From contig JAIDFQ010000043.1 of assembly GCA_029054245.1 (NCBI GenBank), forward strand, positions 62,001 through 126,000: a stretch of DNA of 64,000 nucleotides, read 5' to 3'. A program made the position numbers and the translations under genes. The notes below the pieces were generated by a model. That model ran no database searches. It was not told where the DNA came from and saw only the letters and a program-made list of their open reading frames with translations. The stretch comes from Lachnospiraceae bacterium (GTDB lineage Bacteria; Bacillota; Clostridia; Lachnospirales; Lachnospiraceae). Positions 52,478-62,099 of the stretch are shown piece after piece; the first letter of the stretch is position 1; each line of letters starts with the position of its first letter.

Positions 52478-54496
52478 ATGAGACGATTGATTCACCAAAA
52501 ACGCAAAAGGATGTTGCTGGCGGGGATTGTGCTGCTGCTTGTACTTACAGGGTGCGGCGGAAGGCAGCCGGTTTTTGATTCGACTTCCAAAGAAGAGGAA
52601 AGCAAGGAAGAGAGAACTTTGGATGATGAAAATAGCAGCGAGTTTGTTTATCTGGAACAGAGAGAAATTGATGATTTTAATGACAGGAGACAAACTTATA
52701 CCACCTATATGCCAAAGGGATGCGAGGTATATGACGGATATGGTTCTTATACAGATCATGGATTATCCTATACTGTCAGAGTACAAAACTATGGCGATGG
52801 AGACATACAGGAGCAGTATGACACCTTTGCATATGGGTTTGAGGTAAGGATGGAGTATAGTCATGAACCAGTGGATGACTATACGGATGTGAATACCAGC
52901 GGAATCTTATCAAACGGAGAAGACCGGTATTACATTCTTACAGCAAGAGGCATAGATTACGAAGGGGTACCTTTTCAGATGCGGTATCTTGAGTATATAG
53001 AAATGCTCTCTACAGGTGCATGTATTAACTGGAGTCTGTATGTGTATGCTGATCACGCGGACGAAGATACGGATCTGATTATTGGTGAGTTGGAAGAATG
53101 TTTCGGCGTCAATCTAGAACAGATGAAGGCAGGCAGTGAGTTTCCGGAAGGCGAACCGGATCAGGATTATTATGAGGTGAAGGAGGGGCATAATGCGCTG
53201 GAGGGTGTGGAGGGGTATCAGTATCTGGGCGTTGGAGATCTGTCAGATTATTACAAAGAATCTTTCTGCAAGATTATGCTTCCCAAAGCGCGGAGTACGA
53301 ATTTGAGGACGGATCATGCATATGCCTATCTGCATGGGGTGCAGATTACGGTGGATGTGGATAATTTTTTCTATGGCAATACACTGATGGACAATATGAA
53401 GGAAGTTGCGGAAGCAAGATATGAGTCCAGAGAAGCAGATGAAAATGTGATACGAAATCTTGAGAAAACCAGTATCATTCCTGTTCCGGGATTCAAAGAT
53501 GCCGTGCTTATGGAAATGAGTTATGAGAAAAAGGGAAGCAGGATCGATCAATATTTTCCTAAAGCAGAAATATTTGAGTATATCAGGATGGATAGCGAAA
53601 ACTACCTTGCAGTGGAAATCTATCTGTCAGGTGAGGATTACGATGCTTCTACGAATGCGGTAATCAGGGAATTAGAAAATGCATATGGAATTGACTTGTC
53701 AAACTATTATAATAAAGAAGCGGCAGAAGAAAATAGGGATCAGCCTGAGATTGCGAGTGCCTTAAAACCTCTTGTCACTGTGGCAGAGATGATGGAGAGT
53801 GATGCAGACGAAAGCAGGGAAGAACTTTCTGATACCGTACTCTGGTTCAATGCTACCTACGCGCCGCTTACCTACAGTAATGGGTGGGATTGGAGACTGG
53901 TAGGCGGGGTTTTGCCTACGGAAGAAATGATAAAAATCAAGCAGTACGGACTTTCGTCAAGCTGGCATGTAAGTGACAGGAAAACTGCGCTGGCAACTGT
54001 TACGAACCTGAAAGAGAATGGACACAGGGGAATCTTCCAGAAATATTTGGATGAGTTGGAGGAGCTGGGGATACTTGAACTGGAAGAAAAGGAGTTCAAA
54101 AAAGCGTTTCTGAAATCTGAAATCGAAGACAAGGATTATCGCTATGTACTGGCCTACAATATGCATCAGGCAGGCTTTGATGCGGATGATATGGCAGCAT
54201 GGGATCTGTGCAGAGCAAATCAGCTGTATGCAGATTTTTATATCTGCGGATATATGACCTATGAGGAAGCCATGGATGCTTCCCTTGAAAATTCCCTTAT
54301 CCTTCAGCAGATGTACGCTTCCTGGGAGGAAATGGTGGAAGGATATATGCTTGGATATCAGTTCTGGAGCAGGGATTCTGGAACTAATGATGATTCAGCC
54401 ACGGAAGAAAGATATCATTTTTATGAGATTCTGCGCGAATCACAGGATGGTCCCTATATGCTTGACTGGGATATGAAGCTGGAAAAGAGCTGGTAA
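52478..54496 (+). CDS. Lipoprotein with C-terminal DUF1266 domain
   Basis: 672 residues. Lipoprotein signal ending LVLTGCGG (Cys about residue 26). Two similar acidic segments (about 50-200 and 250-420) recur: each has an 'IIGELEECFGVNL' or 'VIRELENAYGIDLS' end, suggesting an internal duplication. The last ~170 residues match DUF1266: AWDLCRANQLYADFYICGYMTYEEAMD...ASWEEMVEGYMLGYQFW. Function unknown, extracytoplasmic. The frame continues past the TAA at 54494-54496 for 29 sensible codons to a TAA at 54584 that overlaps the next ATG, so the stop may be a recent nonsense change (see findings). Confidence 0.75.
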   Translation: MRRLIHQKRKRMLLAGIVLLLVLTGCGGRQPVFDSTSKEEESKEERTLDDENSSEFVYLEQREIDDFNDRRQTYTTYMPKGCEVYDGYGSYTDHGLSYTVRVQNYGDGDIQEQYDTFAYGFEVRMEYSHEPVDDYTDVNTSGILSNGEDRYYILTARGIDYEGVPFQMRYLEYIEMLSTGACINWSLYVYADHADEDTDLIIGELEECFGVNLEQMKAGSEFPEGEPDQDYYEVKEGHNALEGVEGYQYLGVGDLSDYYKESFCKIMLPKARSTNLRTDHAYAYLHGVQITVDVDNFFYGNTLMDNMKEVAEARYESREADENVIRNLEKTSIIPVPGFKDAVLMEMSYEKKGSRIDQYFPKAEIFEYIRMDSENYLAVEIYLSGEDYDASTNAVIRELENAYGIDLSNYYNKEAAEENRDQPEIASALKPLVTVAEMMESDADESREELSDTVLWFNATYAPLTYSNGWDWRLVGGVLPTEEMIKIKQYGLSSSWHVSDRKTALATVTNLKENGHRGIFQKYLDELEELGILELEEKEFKKAFLKSEIEDKDYRYVLAYNMHQAGFDADDMAAWDLCRANQLYADFYICGYMTYEEAMDASLENSLILQQMYASWEEMVEGYMLGYQFWSRDSGTNDDSATEERYHFYEILRESQDGPYMLDWDMKLEKSW

Positions 54497-54586
54497 GCGC
54501 TTGATGCGTTTTATGACGTCTATGATACCAAGGAAACGGACGGTTTGTATGTGGCGCCGGAAGACCGCGTGGGGATTTGGAGATAA
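54497..54586 (+). pseudogene. In-frame 3' extension of the DUF1266 gene after a TAA codon
   Basis: After TAA 54494-54496 the same frame reads ALDAFYDVYDTKETDGLY and on to VGIWR before a second TAA at 54584-54586. Composition is protein-like and the second stop forms a TAATG junction with the MATE gene. This looks like the original C-terminus cut off by a nonsense codon, or a rare readthrough; sequencing error is also possible. Confidence 0.55.
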
Positions 54587-55935
54587 TGACAGTGGATAAT
54601 ACAAAAGATATGACAACGGGTAGCCCGGCACGTTTATTGCTGGCATTTTCCTTGCCGCTTATGCTGGGAAATCTGTTTCAGCAATTATATACATTTGTGG
54701 ATGCACTGATTGTGGGGCAATGTGTGAGCGCCAATGCACTGGCAGCGCTTGGTGCAACGGAATGGATGACCTTTATCATGTTCGGCGTGATTTCGGGGGT
54801 GACGCAGGGATGTTCGGTAGTAATTGCCCGCTTTTTTGGTGAAAAGCAGATAAAGCAACTCAAGAAGGCTGTCTATGGAGGTTTATCTCTGGCGGCGGCA
54901 GGCGCAGTTTTGTTTACAGCAGTGGGGCAAATCATCATAGGTCCTATGTTGAATATTTTGCGGACGCCTGTTGAGGTTCTTTTACTGACGCAGACTTACC
55001 TGCGTATTCTTTATGCAGGGGTCCCTGTGACCTTCTTATATAATATTGCAGCTGCCATACTGCGGGCGCTGGGGAACAGCCAAAAGCCTCTTCATGCAAT
55101 GATGATAGCCTCCCTGGGCAATATTGCATTCGATATTTTATTTGTGATGGGACTTCATATGGGAATCGCCGGGGCAGCCTTAGGTACGGTACTGGCGCAG
55201 GTTTTGGCAGCAGTTTATTGTCTGATTGCAATAAGTAAGATTGAAATATGCCGTTTGGATAGAGAAGGAAGGGTGCTGGATGGCAGGATTTTACAGGAAG
55301 AGATTAAGATGGGGATTCCCATGGGCGTACAGAATATCATTACCGCTACCGGCGGTCTGGTGGTACAGGCGACGGTTAATAGTTTTGGGATTTTGTTTCT
55401 GACAGGGTATGCTGCCGCAAATAAGCTGTATGTGCTGCTGGAAATCGCAGCCACTTCATACGGACATGGGATCATGACGTATACAGCACAGAATATGGGA
55501 GACGGCAGTGATAAGAGGGTTCGTTATGGATTGATTGCGGCATTGGTGATTGGAACAATCACAGCGCTTATCATGTCAGGTATCATGGTCTTTGCCGGAG
55601 GAGATATCGTAGGACTTTTTATCAAAGAAAAAGAGACAGGAGCAGATGAAATGATAAGAGTTGGATATCACTATCTATGTGTTTTGGCGCTCGGTTTTCC
55701 ATTGCTGTACTGCCTTTATGTGTTAAGATCCTGCATTCAGGGGATGGGGGATTCGGTTATTCCTATGCTCTCCAGCCTTGTGCAGGTATTTATGAGAGTT
55801 ATGTGCGCGCTGCTTCTAACCCGCGTGATTGGAAAGGAGGGCGTATTCTGGGGAGAAGTGCTTGCTTGGATGGGAGCCGATCTTTTTTTATCCTTTATAT
55901 GTGCGAAGAGAATTTCAAAGCTTTCTGACGCTTGA
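54586..55935 (+). CDS. MATE family efflux transporter
   Basis: 449 residues from ATG 54586, which overlaps the TAA of the extended DUF1266 frame; TTG 54577 is an alternative. Twelve hydrophobic helices. Starts MTTGSPARLLLAFSLPLMLGNLFQQLYTFVDALIVGQ, the DinF/NorM-like MATE pattern, with a second-half GIPMGVQNIITATGGLVVQATVNSFG repeat. Likely a Na+ or H+-driven multidrug exporter; substrate unknown. Confidence 0.9.
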   Translation: MTVDNTKDMTTGSPARLLLAFSLPLMLGNLFQQLYTFVDALIVGQCVSANALAALGATEWMTFIMFGVISGVTQGCSVVIARFFGEKQIKQLKKAVYGGLSLAAAGAVLFTAVGQIIIGPMLNILRTPVEVLLLTQTYLRILYAGVPVTFLYNIAAAILRALGNSQKPLHAMMIASLGNIAFDILFVMGLHMGIAGAALGTVLAQVLAAVYCLIAISKIEICRLDREGRVLDGRILQEEIKMGIPMGVQNIITATGGLVVQATVNSFGILFLTGYAAANKLYVLLEIAATSYGHGIMTYTAQNMGDGSDKRVRYGLIAALVIGTITALIMSGIMVFAGGDIVGLFIKEKETGADEMIRVGYHYLCVLALGFPLLYCLYVLRSCIQGMGDSVIPMLSSLVQVFMRVMCALLLTRVIGKEGVFWGEVLAWMGADLFLSFICAKRISKLSDA

Positions 55936-56075
55936 ATTTATATATGTGATGTTTGGGCAGATGAACAAAAATATCTGTCACATCAGTCGGTTTATGTGGT
56001 ATGATTACAATAAAAATGAAATGTTTCGTAAGCACACTGTATGGTGAAATGAACTAAGAATGGTGGAAATACAAA

Positions 56076-59000
56076 ATGGATCAATCAAAACATATTGGTA
56101 TCAACGAAAAACAAAGGAGACAGACGGCTGTTTATGCCATAGTAGGTGGCAGTATTATTGTATCGATTCTCCTTATTACTTCAATATGGGTTTCAAATAT
56201 GGCAAGGATAGGTACAAGCCAGGCTGTGAGCAAAGTCAGTGAATTTTACCTGGAGGAGTTGGCGGGGCGAAGAGCCCAGGTTGTTTCGGAGGAATTGAAA
56301 AATGGCTTTGCATACATAGAAAGTTCCCTTGAGATATTAGATGAATCAGATTTAGAATCACAGGAGGCGCTGCGCGCATTTTTGGGAAAGGTTAAGAAAT
56401 TGCATGGTGTAGATAAATTTGCACTGGTAGATGAGAACGGAAACGTTTATACGGAACACAGTACATCATCCGGTCTTAGCAGATATGACTTCCTTTCTGA
56501 GGATTTGACAGAACCTGTAATCGGCACCACCAATCTCCATGGGGCAAAAAAGCAGGTGATTCTGGCGGTTCCTGTTGAAAACGTATATTTTCAGGGATTG
56601 CAGATCAAGGTATGTTTTATCCAGATTAATATTGATGAAATGATTAGCTCCCTTTCGCTGCAGACTGGTAATAATGAAACCTACTGTGGTCTTTATTATC
56701 GTAATGGAGAAAGTCTGACAAATGAGGATTTTGGCAATTTTAAATCAGAAAATAATATTCTTTCTGCGCTGAAAGAGGCAGAGATAGACGAGAAATTCAG
56801 CTATGAGCAGTTGGAAAATGATTTTGCTGCTGGAAGATCAGGTCAGATATCGTTTAATTATTTCGGTTCCCGGGAGGATTTGTGCTATGTTCCGGTGGAA
56901 GGTACCAATTGGATGCTGACCATTCTTATTGGGGACAATGTGATCAGCGACCAGATCAGTTCCATCAGCTCCGGTATGATGAACCGCAGCATTATCCAGA
57001 TTATCATTACGGTGGTGGTGATGCTTGGTGTGTTCTTAGTATTGATTCATCAGTCGAGGAAGAATGCGAGGGTCCTTTTAGATCAGGAAAAAGCAGACGG
57101 CGACAAGATAAGAGCCGCTTTTGCCCAGATTGAGAGGCAGCAGACGGCAATGGAAAATATTCATGCCGCCATGGGCTCTGGTTCGTGGAGCATGGAGTTT
57201 GATGAGAATGGAGAATTGATATCCTGCACATGGACAGATGTTTTTCGTAAGATGGTGGGATATGAGAGCCAAGAAGCATTTCCGAACAGGCTGGAATCAT
57301 GGTCAGATTTGCTGTATGAGGAAGATAAAGCGCAGGTACTGAAGGAGTATTGGGATACGGTAAAGGACTATACAGGTGAGAAAACATATGATGTGGATTA
57401 CCGTCTTTTGACCAGGCATGCTGGGGTAAGATGGTTCCATGCAGCTGGCAGGCTGTCTAGGCGTGAGGATGGATCGCCGATTACCTTTGTGGGGCTTTTT
57501 GTGGATATTGACGATAAGAAAAAGATGGAAGAACGCTTAAATAAGCAGAAGATCGATCTTGAGGATGCTCTTGTGGCGGCACAGCATGCCAATCGGGCAA
57601 AGACCGTTTTCCTTAACAATATGTCGCATGATATCAGAACGCCAATGAATGCCATTATTGGATTTACGTCCCTGGCGGCAACCCATATCGATAATAAGGA
57701 ACAGGTTCAGGACTATCTGTCAAAGATCACCATCTCCAGTAATCACTTGCTTAGCCTGATCAATGATGTGCTGGATATGAGCCGAATTGAAAGTGGAAAA
57801 GTAAAGATTGAAGAGAAGGAAACCTCTCTCCCTGAGGTTATGCATGATTTAAAGACGATTGTACAGTCGGAAATTGCGTCTAAGCAGCTGGATTTTTATA
57901 TTGATACGGCAGATGTGGTCAATGAAAATATTTTGTGCGATAAGCTTAGGCTGAACCAGATTCTGATCAACCTTTTAAGCAATGCCATGAAATTCACAAA
58001 GCCCGGCGGTATTGTAAGTGTCCGCATTTTGCAGAAGGAGAATGCGCCTGAAGGATGGGCTTCTTACGAATTTCAGGTAAAGGATACCGGAATCGGGATG
58101 AGTCAGGAATTCCTTGAACATGTTTTCGAGCCTTTTGAGCGGGAGCGGACAAGCACTATCAGCGGAATTCAGGGAACCGGGCTGGGGATGGCAATTACTA
58201 AGAATATTGTGGATATGATGGGAGGCAGGATCTTTGTCGAAAGTGAAGAAGGAAAGGGAACGACTTTTACCGTAGATTTGAAGTTCAGAACGTGTACCGG
58301 TACGGTAAGGCAGGAGGTAGTTCCAGAGCTTAAGGGACTGCGTGCTTTGGTGGTAGATGATGATTTTAATACCTGTTCCAGCGTTACACGTATGCTGTCA
58401 ACTATCGGCATGCGACCAGACTGGACGACTTCCGGCAAAGAGGCGGTGCTGCGAGTTAAACTTGCTGGAGAACAGAACGATGAGTATGCTGCATACATTA
58501 TCGACTGGCTGATGCCGGATATGAACGGGATTGAGGTTGTAAGACGTATCCGGAGGATTATCGGAGAGGGTAAGCCGATTATTATCCTGACTGCTTATGA
58601 TTGGTCGGACATTGAAGAAGAGGCAAGGAAGGCTGGCGTTACAGCATTTTGTTCAAAGCCGATTTTCCTATCAGAGTTAAGAGAGATTTTGGAGTCTCCA
58701 TTTACGGTTCAGGAAACGGAAGATTCCGTTATAGAGGAAAGTAATTTTAAAGGAAAGAAAATTCTTCTGGTCGAGGATAATGAGATTAATCAAGAAATAG
58801 CCGTAGAGATTTTAAAGGAATTAGGATTTATTATGGATGTGGCTGACGATGGTTCTGTGGCGGTGGATAAAGTAAAGGCGTCAAATCCTGGTCAGTATGA
58901 TTTAATCCTTATGGATATACAGATGCCAATCATGGATGGTTATGAGGCGGCTAGACAGATAAGAGCATTGGATACGCCTGCACTTGCAAATATCCCGATT

Positions 59001-59132
59001 ATAGCAATGACGGCGAATGCTTTTGAAGAAGATAGAAAAGCAGCGTTTGATGCTGGGATGAATGCGCATATCGCAAAGCCTATCGATACAAAGAAGCTGG
59101 TGGAATTGCTAAAAGAAATATTAAATCAATGA
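56076..59132 (+). CDS. Hybrid sensor histidine kinase with two receiver domains
   Basis: 1018 residues. Membrane helix about 17-40, extracytoplasmic Cache-like sensor (about 42-300), second helix about 303-323, PAS domain (about 360-480), HisKA with NMSHDIRTPMNAIIGFT (His518), HATPase_c (about 620-745; LINLLSNAMKFT, GTGLGMAITK), receiver 1 (about 753-870, phospho-Asp810 in IIDWLMPDMNG) and receiver 2 (about 893-1015, Asp947 in LMDIQMPIMDG). There is no HPt domain and no DNA-binding domain, so output must go through another protein. Ligand unknown. Single-gene unit ending in a terminator. Confidence 0.93.
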   Translation: MDQSKHIGINEKQRRQTAVYAIVGGSIIVSILLITSIWVSNMARIGTSQAVSKVSEFYLEELAGRRAQVVSEELKNGFAYIESSLEILDESDLESQEALRAFLGKVKKLHGVDKFALVDENGNVYTEHSTSSGLSRYDFLSEDLTEPVIGTTNLHGAKKQVILAVPVENVYFQGLQIKVCFIQINIDEMISSLSLQTGNNETYCGLYYRNGESLTNEDFGNFKSENNILSALKEAEIDEKFSYEQLENDFAAGRSGQISFNYFGSREDLCYVPVEGTNWMLTILIGDNVISDQISSISSGMMNRSIIQIIITVVVMLGVFLVLIHQSRKNARVLLDQEKADGDKIRAAFAQIERQQTAMENIHAAMGSGSWSMEFDENGELISCTWTDVFRKMVGYESQEAFPNRLESWSDLLYEEDKAQVLKEYWDTVKDYTGEKTYDVDYRLLTRHAGVRWFHAAGRLSRREDGSPITFVGLFVDIDDKKKMEERLNKQKIDLEDALVAAQHANRAKTVFLNNMSHDIRTPMNAIIGFTSLAATHIDNKEQVQDYLSKITISSNHLLSLINDVLDMSRIESGKVKIEEKETSLPEVMHDLKTIVQSEIASKQLDFYIDTADVVNENILCDKLRLNQILINLLSNAMKFTKPGGIVSVRILQKENAPEGWASYEFQVKDTGIGMSQEFLEHVFEPFERERTSTISGIQGTGLGMAITKNIVDMMGGRIFVESEEGKGTTFTVDLKFRTCTGTVRQEVVPELKGLRALVVDDDFNTCSSVTRMLSTIGMRPDWTTSGKEAVLRVKLAGEQNDEYAAYIIDWLMPDMNGIEVVRRIRRIIGEGKPIIILTAYDWSDIEEEARKAGVTAFCSKPIFLSELREILESPFTVQETEDSVIEESNFKGKKILLVEDNEINQEIAVEILKELGFIMDVADDGSVAVDKVKASNPGQYDLILMDIQMPIMDGYEAARQIRALDTPALANIPIIAMTANAFEEDRKAAFDAGMNAHIAKPIDTKKLVELLKEILNQ

Positions 59133-59139
59133 GTATATG

Positions 59140-59176
59140 CTGCGGACAATTTGAGTGCTATTGTCCGCAGTTTTTT
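59140..59176 (+). terminator. Terminator after the hybrid kinase
   Basis: CTGCGGACAAT pairs perfectly with ATTGTCCGCAG over a nine-base loop and is followed by T6. Confidence 0.93.
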
Positions 59177-59214
59177 ATATAAAGATGTCTATTGAAGCGT
59201 GGCAGCTGTTGTAT

Positions 59215-61038
59215 TTATGAAGGAATCCGCAATACCTGCCCTATGCTCAGCATATCACTGGTAAGTCCGTTCAAACTTTTGATGGCATCTACGGTGGTGC
59301 CGTATCTTCTTGAGAGGAGCCAGAGTGTGTCACCGGGGCGAACTGTATATTCTATATAGGGTCTGGTACCTGATGAGGGAATCTTTAAAGTCTGACCGAC
59401 ATCGATTAATGTGCCGGTAAGACCGTTTAGCTGTCTGATGGCATCTACAGTAGTTCCATATCGCTGCGCAATCAGCCATAGGCTGTCTCCCGGTTGTACG
59501 GTATATTCTGTAACGTTGGAATCGGAACCGCCGGGACCAGGCAGAGGGACGTTCTGATTGATTCCAAGATACACATTATATAATGCCTGCCAGGTAAGAG
59601 GACCTACAATTCCATCAGCATTAAGATCCATTGCCCGCTGAAAAGCGATGACTGCCTGCCGCGTACCATCTCCGAAGATGCCATCCTGGGCAGGAGCCGG
59701 AATGCCAGGGTAATATTCGGAAGCGACGTTTAAAAGATATTGCAGTGTAATGACATTTTGCCCGGATGTGCCTTGGCGGAGCAGAGCATCTGGCGGTACC
59801 GTACCGATACCGAGGGTGTTTCCTTCGCTGTTAAGCTCACCGAGCCGGGCGACGGCAGTATATAGATTGGAAATTTTATACCAGGTGGAACTGCCCACGA
59901 TACCATCCGGTGTCAGGTTGAATATGCTTTGGAATTTTGTGACAGCTGCTTTTGTACTGTCTCCGAAAACGCCTGTTTCATCTGTGATAGCGGGGATGGC
60001 GGGATAATTTTGCCGTATTCTGTTTAAGTAAGTCTGAATGGTCTGCACATCAAGCCCTCTGCTTCCGACTTTTAGCGGCGTGCCGGGGTATGAGGAAAGT
60101 ACGCCGGAGATGATATTTGTTTCCGTGATTTCAATATCATTAGGATAATAAGAACGCAGGATTGAAAGCGGGGAAAGCCCCTGATTTGCCAGTGTGACTG
60201 TGCCCCACTGGGAAAGCCCCTGACAGGAAACAGTGGATCCATTGCAGAAGGAAGTAAAATAAGGGGCATTCTGTCCTTGGCGTCTTACATATTCATTAAA
60301 GATTTCGTCTACAATACGGCTGATGGATTCATAAATCGGCCGTCCGTATACAAAATTCTGATCATAGGCAGTGCTGTTAGTTATGTCAAAGCTATAGCCG
60401 CGGTTTCTATACCATTCTGTATATACGCGGTTTAGGGCAAATGTGATGATGGCATAGATATTGGCTCTTAAGGAGGCGTCGGGCCAGGTGGGATATATTT
60501 CGCTGCTGGCGGCATTTTTTACATAGTCGGGGAAGCTGACCTGCACATTAGGGGCGGATGTGCCAGGGGCGCCTAAATGCACGGTTATGGGATTGGGAAT
60601 CGCTACTTGGCGAAGAACGCGCGAATCGGCTACGGTGCCTTCCTGTTCGCGCATCTGATTCATGGCAACGGCGGGCTTTCCGATATAGAGTTCTGTCTGA
60701 AAAGGGCTGCGCTGCAAGTTCTGCATTGGTACAAGAGCAAGCGGCAGGAATGCCGTTTCTCCATCGTAAATTGGAATATCTGATAGGTGTAGAGAATTGA
60801 ATCCATTTGCTCTTGCCAGTACATTGTAACTTATGTACGGCAGACCGGAAAAGTAAGGGTTTTGCGAAAAACGTTTATCCAGCGTTTCGAGCGGAATTTC
60901 TTTTGCTTCTCCATTTTCATCTGTCTGTAGTTCATATATGCTGTTTCCCTGATCGTCTGTCACCCTGATCTGAACGTTCCTTAACGGAACGGCATCATGG
61001 GCAGTTCGCGCCTGTATGGTCAAATAACCGATAGCCAT
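59215..61038 (-). CDS. SpoIID-like, double peptidoglycan-binding, double LysM protein
   Basis: 607 residues with AAAAGGAG before the ATG. No signal peptide or membrane helix. Order: beta-rich N-terminal domain like carboxypeptidase-regulatory folds (about 1-105), a SpoIID-like segment (about 170-305; WPDASLRANIYAIITFALNRVYTEWYRNRG, then GQLSQWG-type 'CQGLSQWGTVTLANQGLSPLSILRSYYP'), two PG_binding_1 repeats (about 320-390 and 415-485; each with GVFGDSTKAAV or GIFGDGTRQAV and DGIVG) and two LysM repeats (about 508-553 and 559-605). It probably acts on spore peptidoglycan; without a signal peptide it might be made in the mother cell and assembled on the spore. Confidence 0.8.
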   Translation of the reverse strand: MAIGYLTIQARTAHDAVPLRNVQIRVTDDQGNSIYELQTDENGEAKEIPLETLDKRFSQNPYFSGLPYISYNVLARANGFNSLHLSDIPIYDGETAFLPLALVPMQNLQRSPFQTELYIGKPAVAMNQMREQEGTVADSRVLRQVAIPNPITVHLGAPGTSAPNVQVSFPDYVKNAASSEIYPTWPDASLRANIYAIITFALNRVYTEWYRNRGYSFDITNSTAYDQNFVYGRPIYESISRIVDEIFNEYVRRQGQNAPYFTSFCNGSTVSCQGLSQWGTVTLANQGLSPLSILRSYYPNDIEITETNIISGVLSSYPGTPLKVGSRGLDVQTIQTYLNRIRQNYPAIPAITDETGVFGDSTKAAVTKFQSIFNLTPDGIVGSSTWYKISNLYTAVARLGELNSEGNTLGIGTVPPDALLRQGTSGQNVITLQYLLNVASEYYPGIPAPAQDGIFGDGTRQAVIAFQRAMDLNADGIVGPLTWQALYNVYLGINQNVPLPGPGGSDSNVTEYTVQPGDSLWLIAQRYGTTVDAIRQLNGLTGTLIDVGQTLKIPSSGTRPYIEYTVRPGDTLWLLSRRYGTTVDAIKSLNGLTSDMLSIGQVLRIPS

Positions 61039-61175
61039 AAATCAAATATTCTCCTTTTGACACATTGATCCTATAAATTATAAATATGTATGAAAGGTGA
61101 TAACAGTTCCAATTTGTGCAGATAGAGTGTTATCAATAAGCGTATTTTGTGCTAAACTGGATAAATAGGAGGACA

Positions 61176-61232
61176 ATGAAAGCTGGGGATAAGGGCGGGG
61201 CAGGTTATGTTTTAGCCTGTAGATGGTTTTAG
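61176..61232 (+). CDS. Possible 18-residue leader peptide before cutC
   Basis: ATG 61176 is preceded by AGGAGG with a three-base spacing and encodes MKAGDKGGAGYVLACRWF before TAG at 61230. The stop directly abuts the cutC ribosome site (GGGAGG at 61233). The spacing is short and the peptide resembles nothing I know, so it may be chance; it could couple cutC translation. Confidence 0.3.
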   Translation: MKAGDKGGAGYVLACRWF

Positions 61233-61242
61233 GGAGGAAAAC

Positions 61243-62022
61243 ATGAGACAATATACATTGGAATGTTGTGTGGACAGTGTGGAATCTGCTTTGGCGGCGG
61301 AAGCAGGAGGGGCAGACCGGCTGGAATTATGCAGCGCGCTTATCATAGGCGGAATATCTCCGGGAATGGCTTTGTTTGAGCAGATAAGACAATGCACAAA
61401 GATTCCGGTCCGCGTACTTTTGCGTCCGCGTTTTGGAGATTTCCTTTACACGGAATATGAATTTGAGATATTGAAAAGAGAAGTGGAATTATTTCGGCAG
61501 GCAGGCGCAGAAGGAATTGTGATTGGGTGTCTTATGGAGGATGGCAGTCTGCATATGGAGCAGATGAGGGAATTGATTGCTGCGGCGGATGGAATGAAGA
61601 TTACACTGCACCGCGCAATTGATGTGTCTGCTGATCCGTTGCTTGTTTATGAGCAGGCAAAGTCGCTTGGGATCGATACGATTCTGACATCAGGTCAGGA
61701 GAGCAACTGCCTTGCGGGAATACCGCTTATAAAGCGTCTGTGCAGGCTGCGGGAGGAAATGAATGGACCAAAGCTTATGGCAGGTGCAGGCGTGACACCG
61801 GATGTCATCAGGCAGTTCCTTCAAGAGACACAGGTGAAGGATTATCATTTATCTGCAAAAATAATTTTAGAAAGCCATATGCGCTACCGAAAGGAGGGCG
61901 TTCCAATGGGGATTCCTGCTATGAGTGAATACAGTATTCTAAGAACGGATCGTAAGGTAGTGGCACAGGCGAAGAAAGTGCTGACAGATTATTTCGGCGC
62001 TGAAACATCAAAAGAACAATAA
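61243..62022 (+). CDS. cutC: CutC family protein
   Basis: 259 residues. TIM-barrel family with the start LECCVDSVESALAAEAGGADRLELC, then RVLLRPRFGDFLYTE, VIGCLMEDGSL and TLHRAIDVSADP, ending with ILTSGQESNC and MAGAGVTPDVI. Known as copper homeostasis protein CutC, though the direct copper role is disputed. GGGAGG ribosome site. Preceded by a possible leader peptide and a GATAACA/TGTTATC hairpin (about 61099-61136). Confidence 0.9.
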   Translation: MRQYTLECCVDSVESALAAEAGGADRLELCSALIIGGISPGMALFEQIRQCTKIPVRVLLRPRFGDFLYTEYEFEILKREVELFRQAGAEGIVIGCLMEDGSLHMEQMRELIAAADGMKITLHRAIDVSADPLLVYEQAKSLGIDTILTSGQESNCLAGIPLIKRLCRLREEMNGPKLMAGAGVTPDVIRQFLQETQVKDYHLSAKIILESHMRYRKEGVPMGIPAMSEYSILRTDRKVVAQAKKVLTDYFGAETSKEQ

Positions 62023-62099
62023 TGGAGAAAAGGTTGAAGAATAGTATTTTCAACCTCCTTGATTTGAGCGTCCGTTAAAGCGGACAGATGGGAGCTATA

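Noticed and set aside
59178-59205. ATAAAGATGTC...GAAGCG as another member of the CGC-GAA-GCG hairpin family (compare 12863-12890)
   Set aside because: Shares only short words and does not form a convincing stem at 59178.
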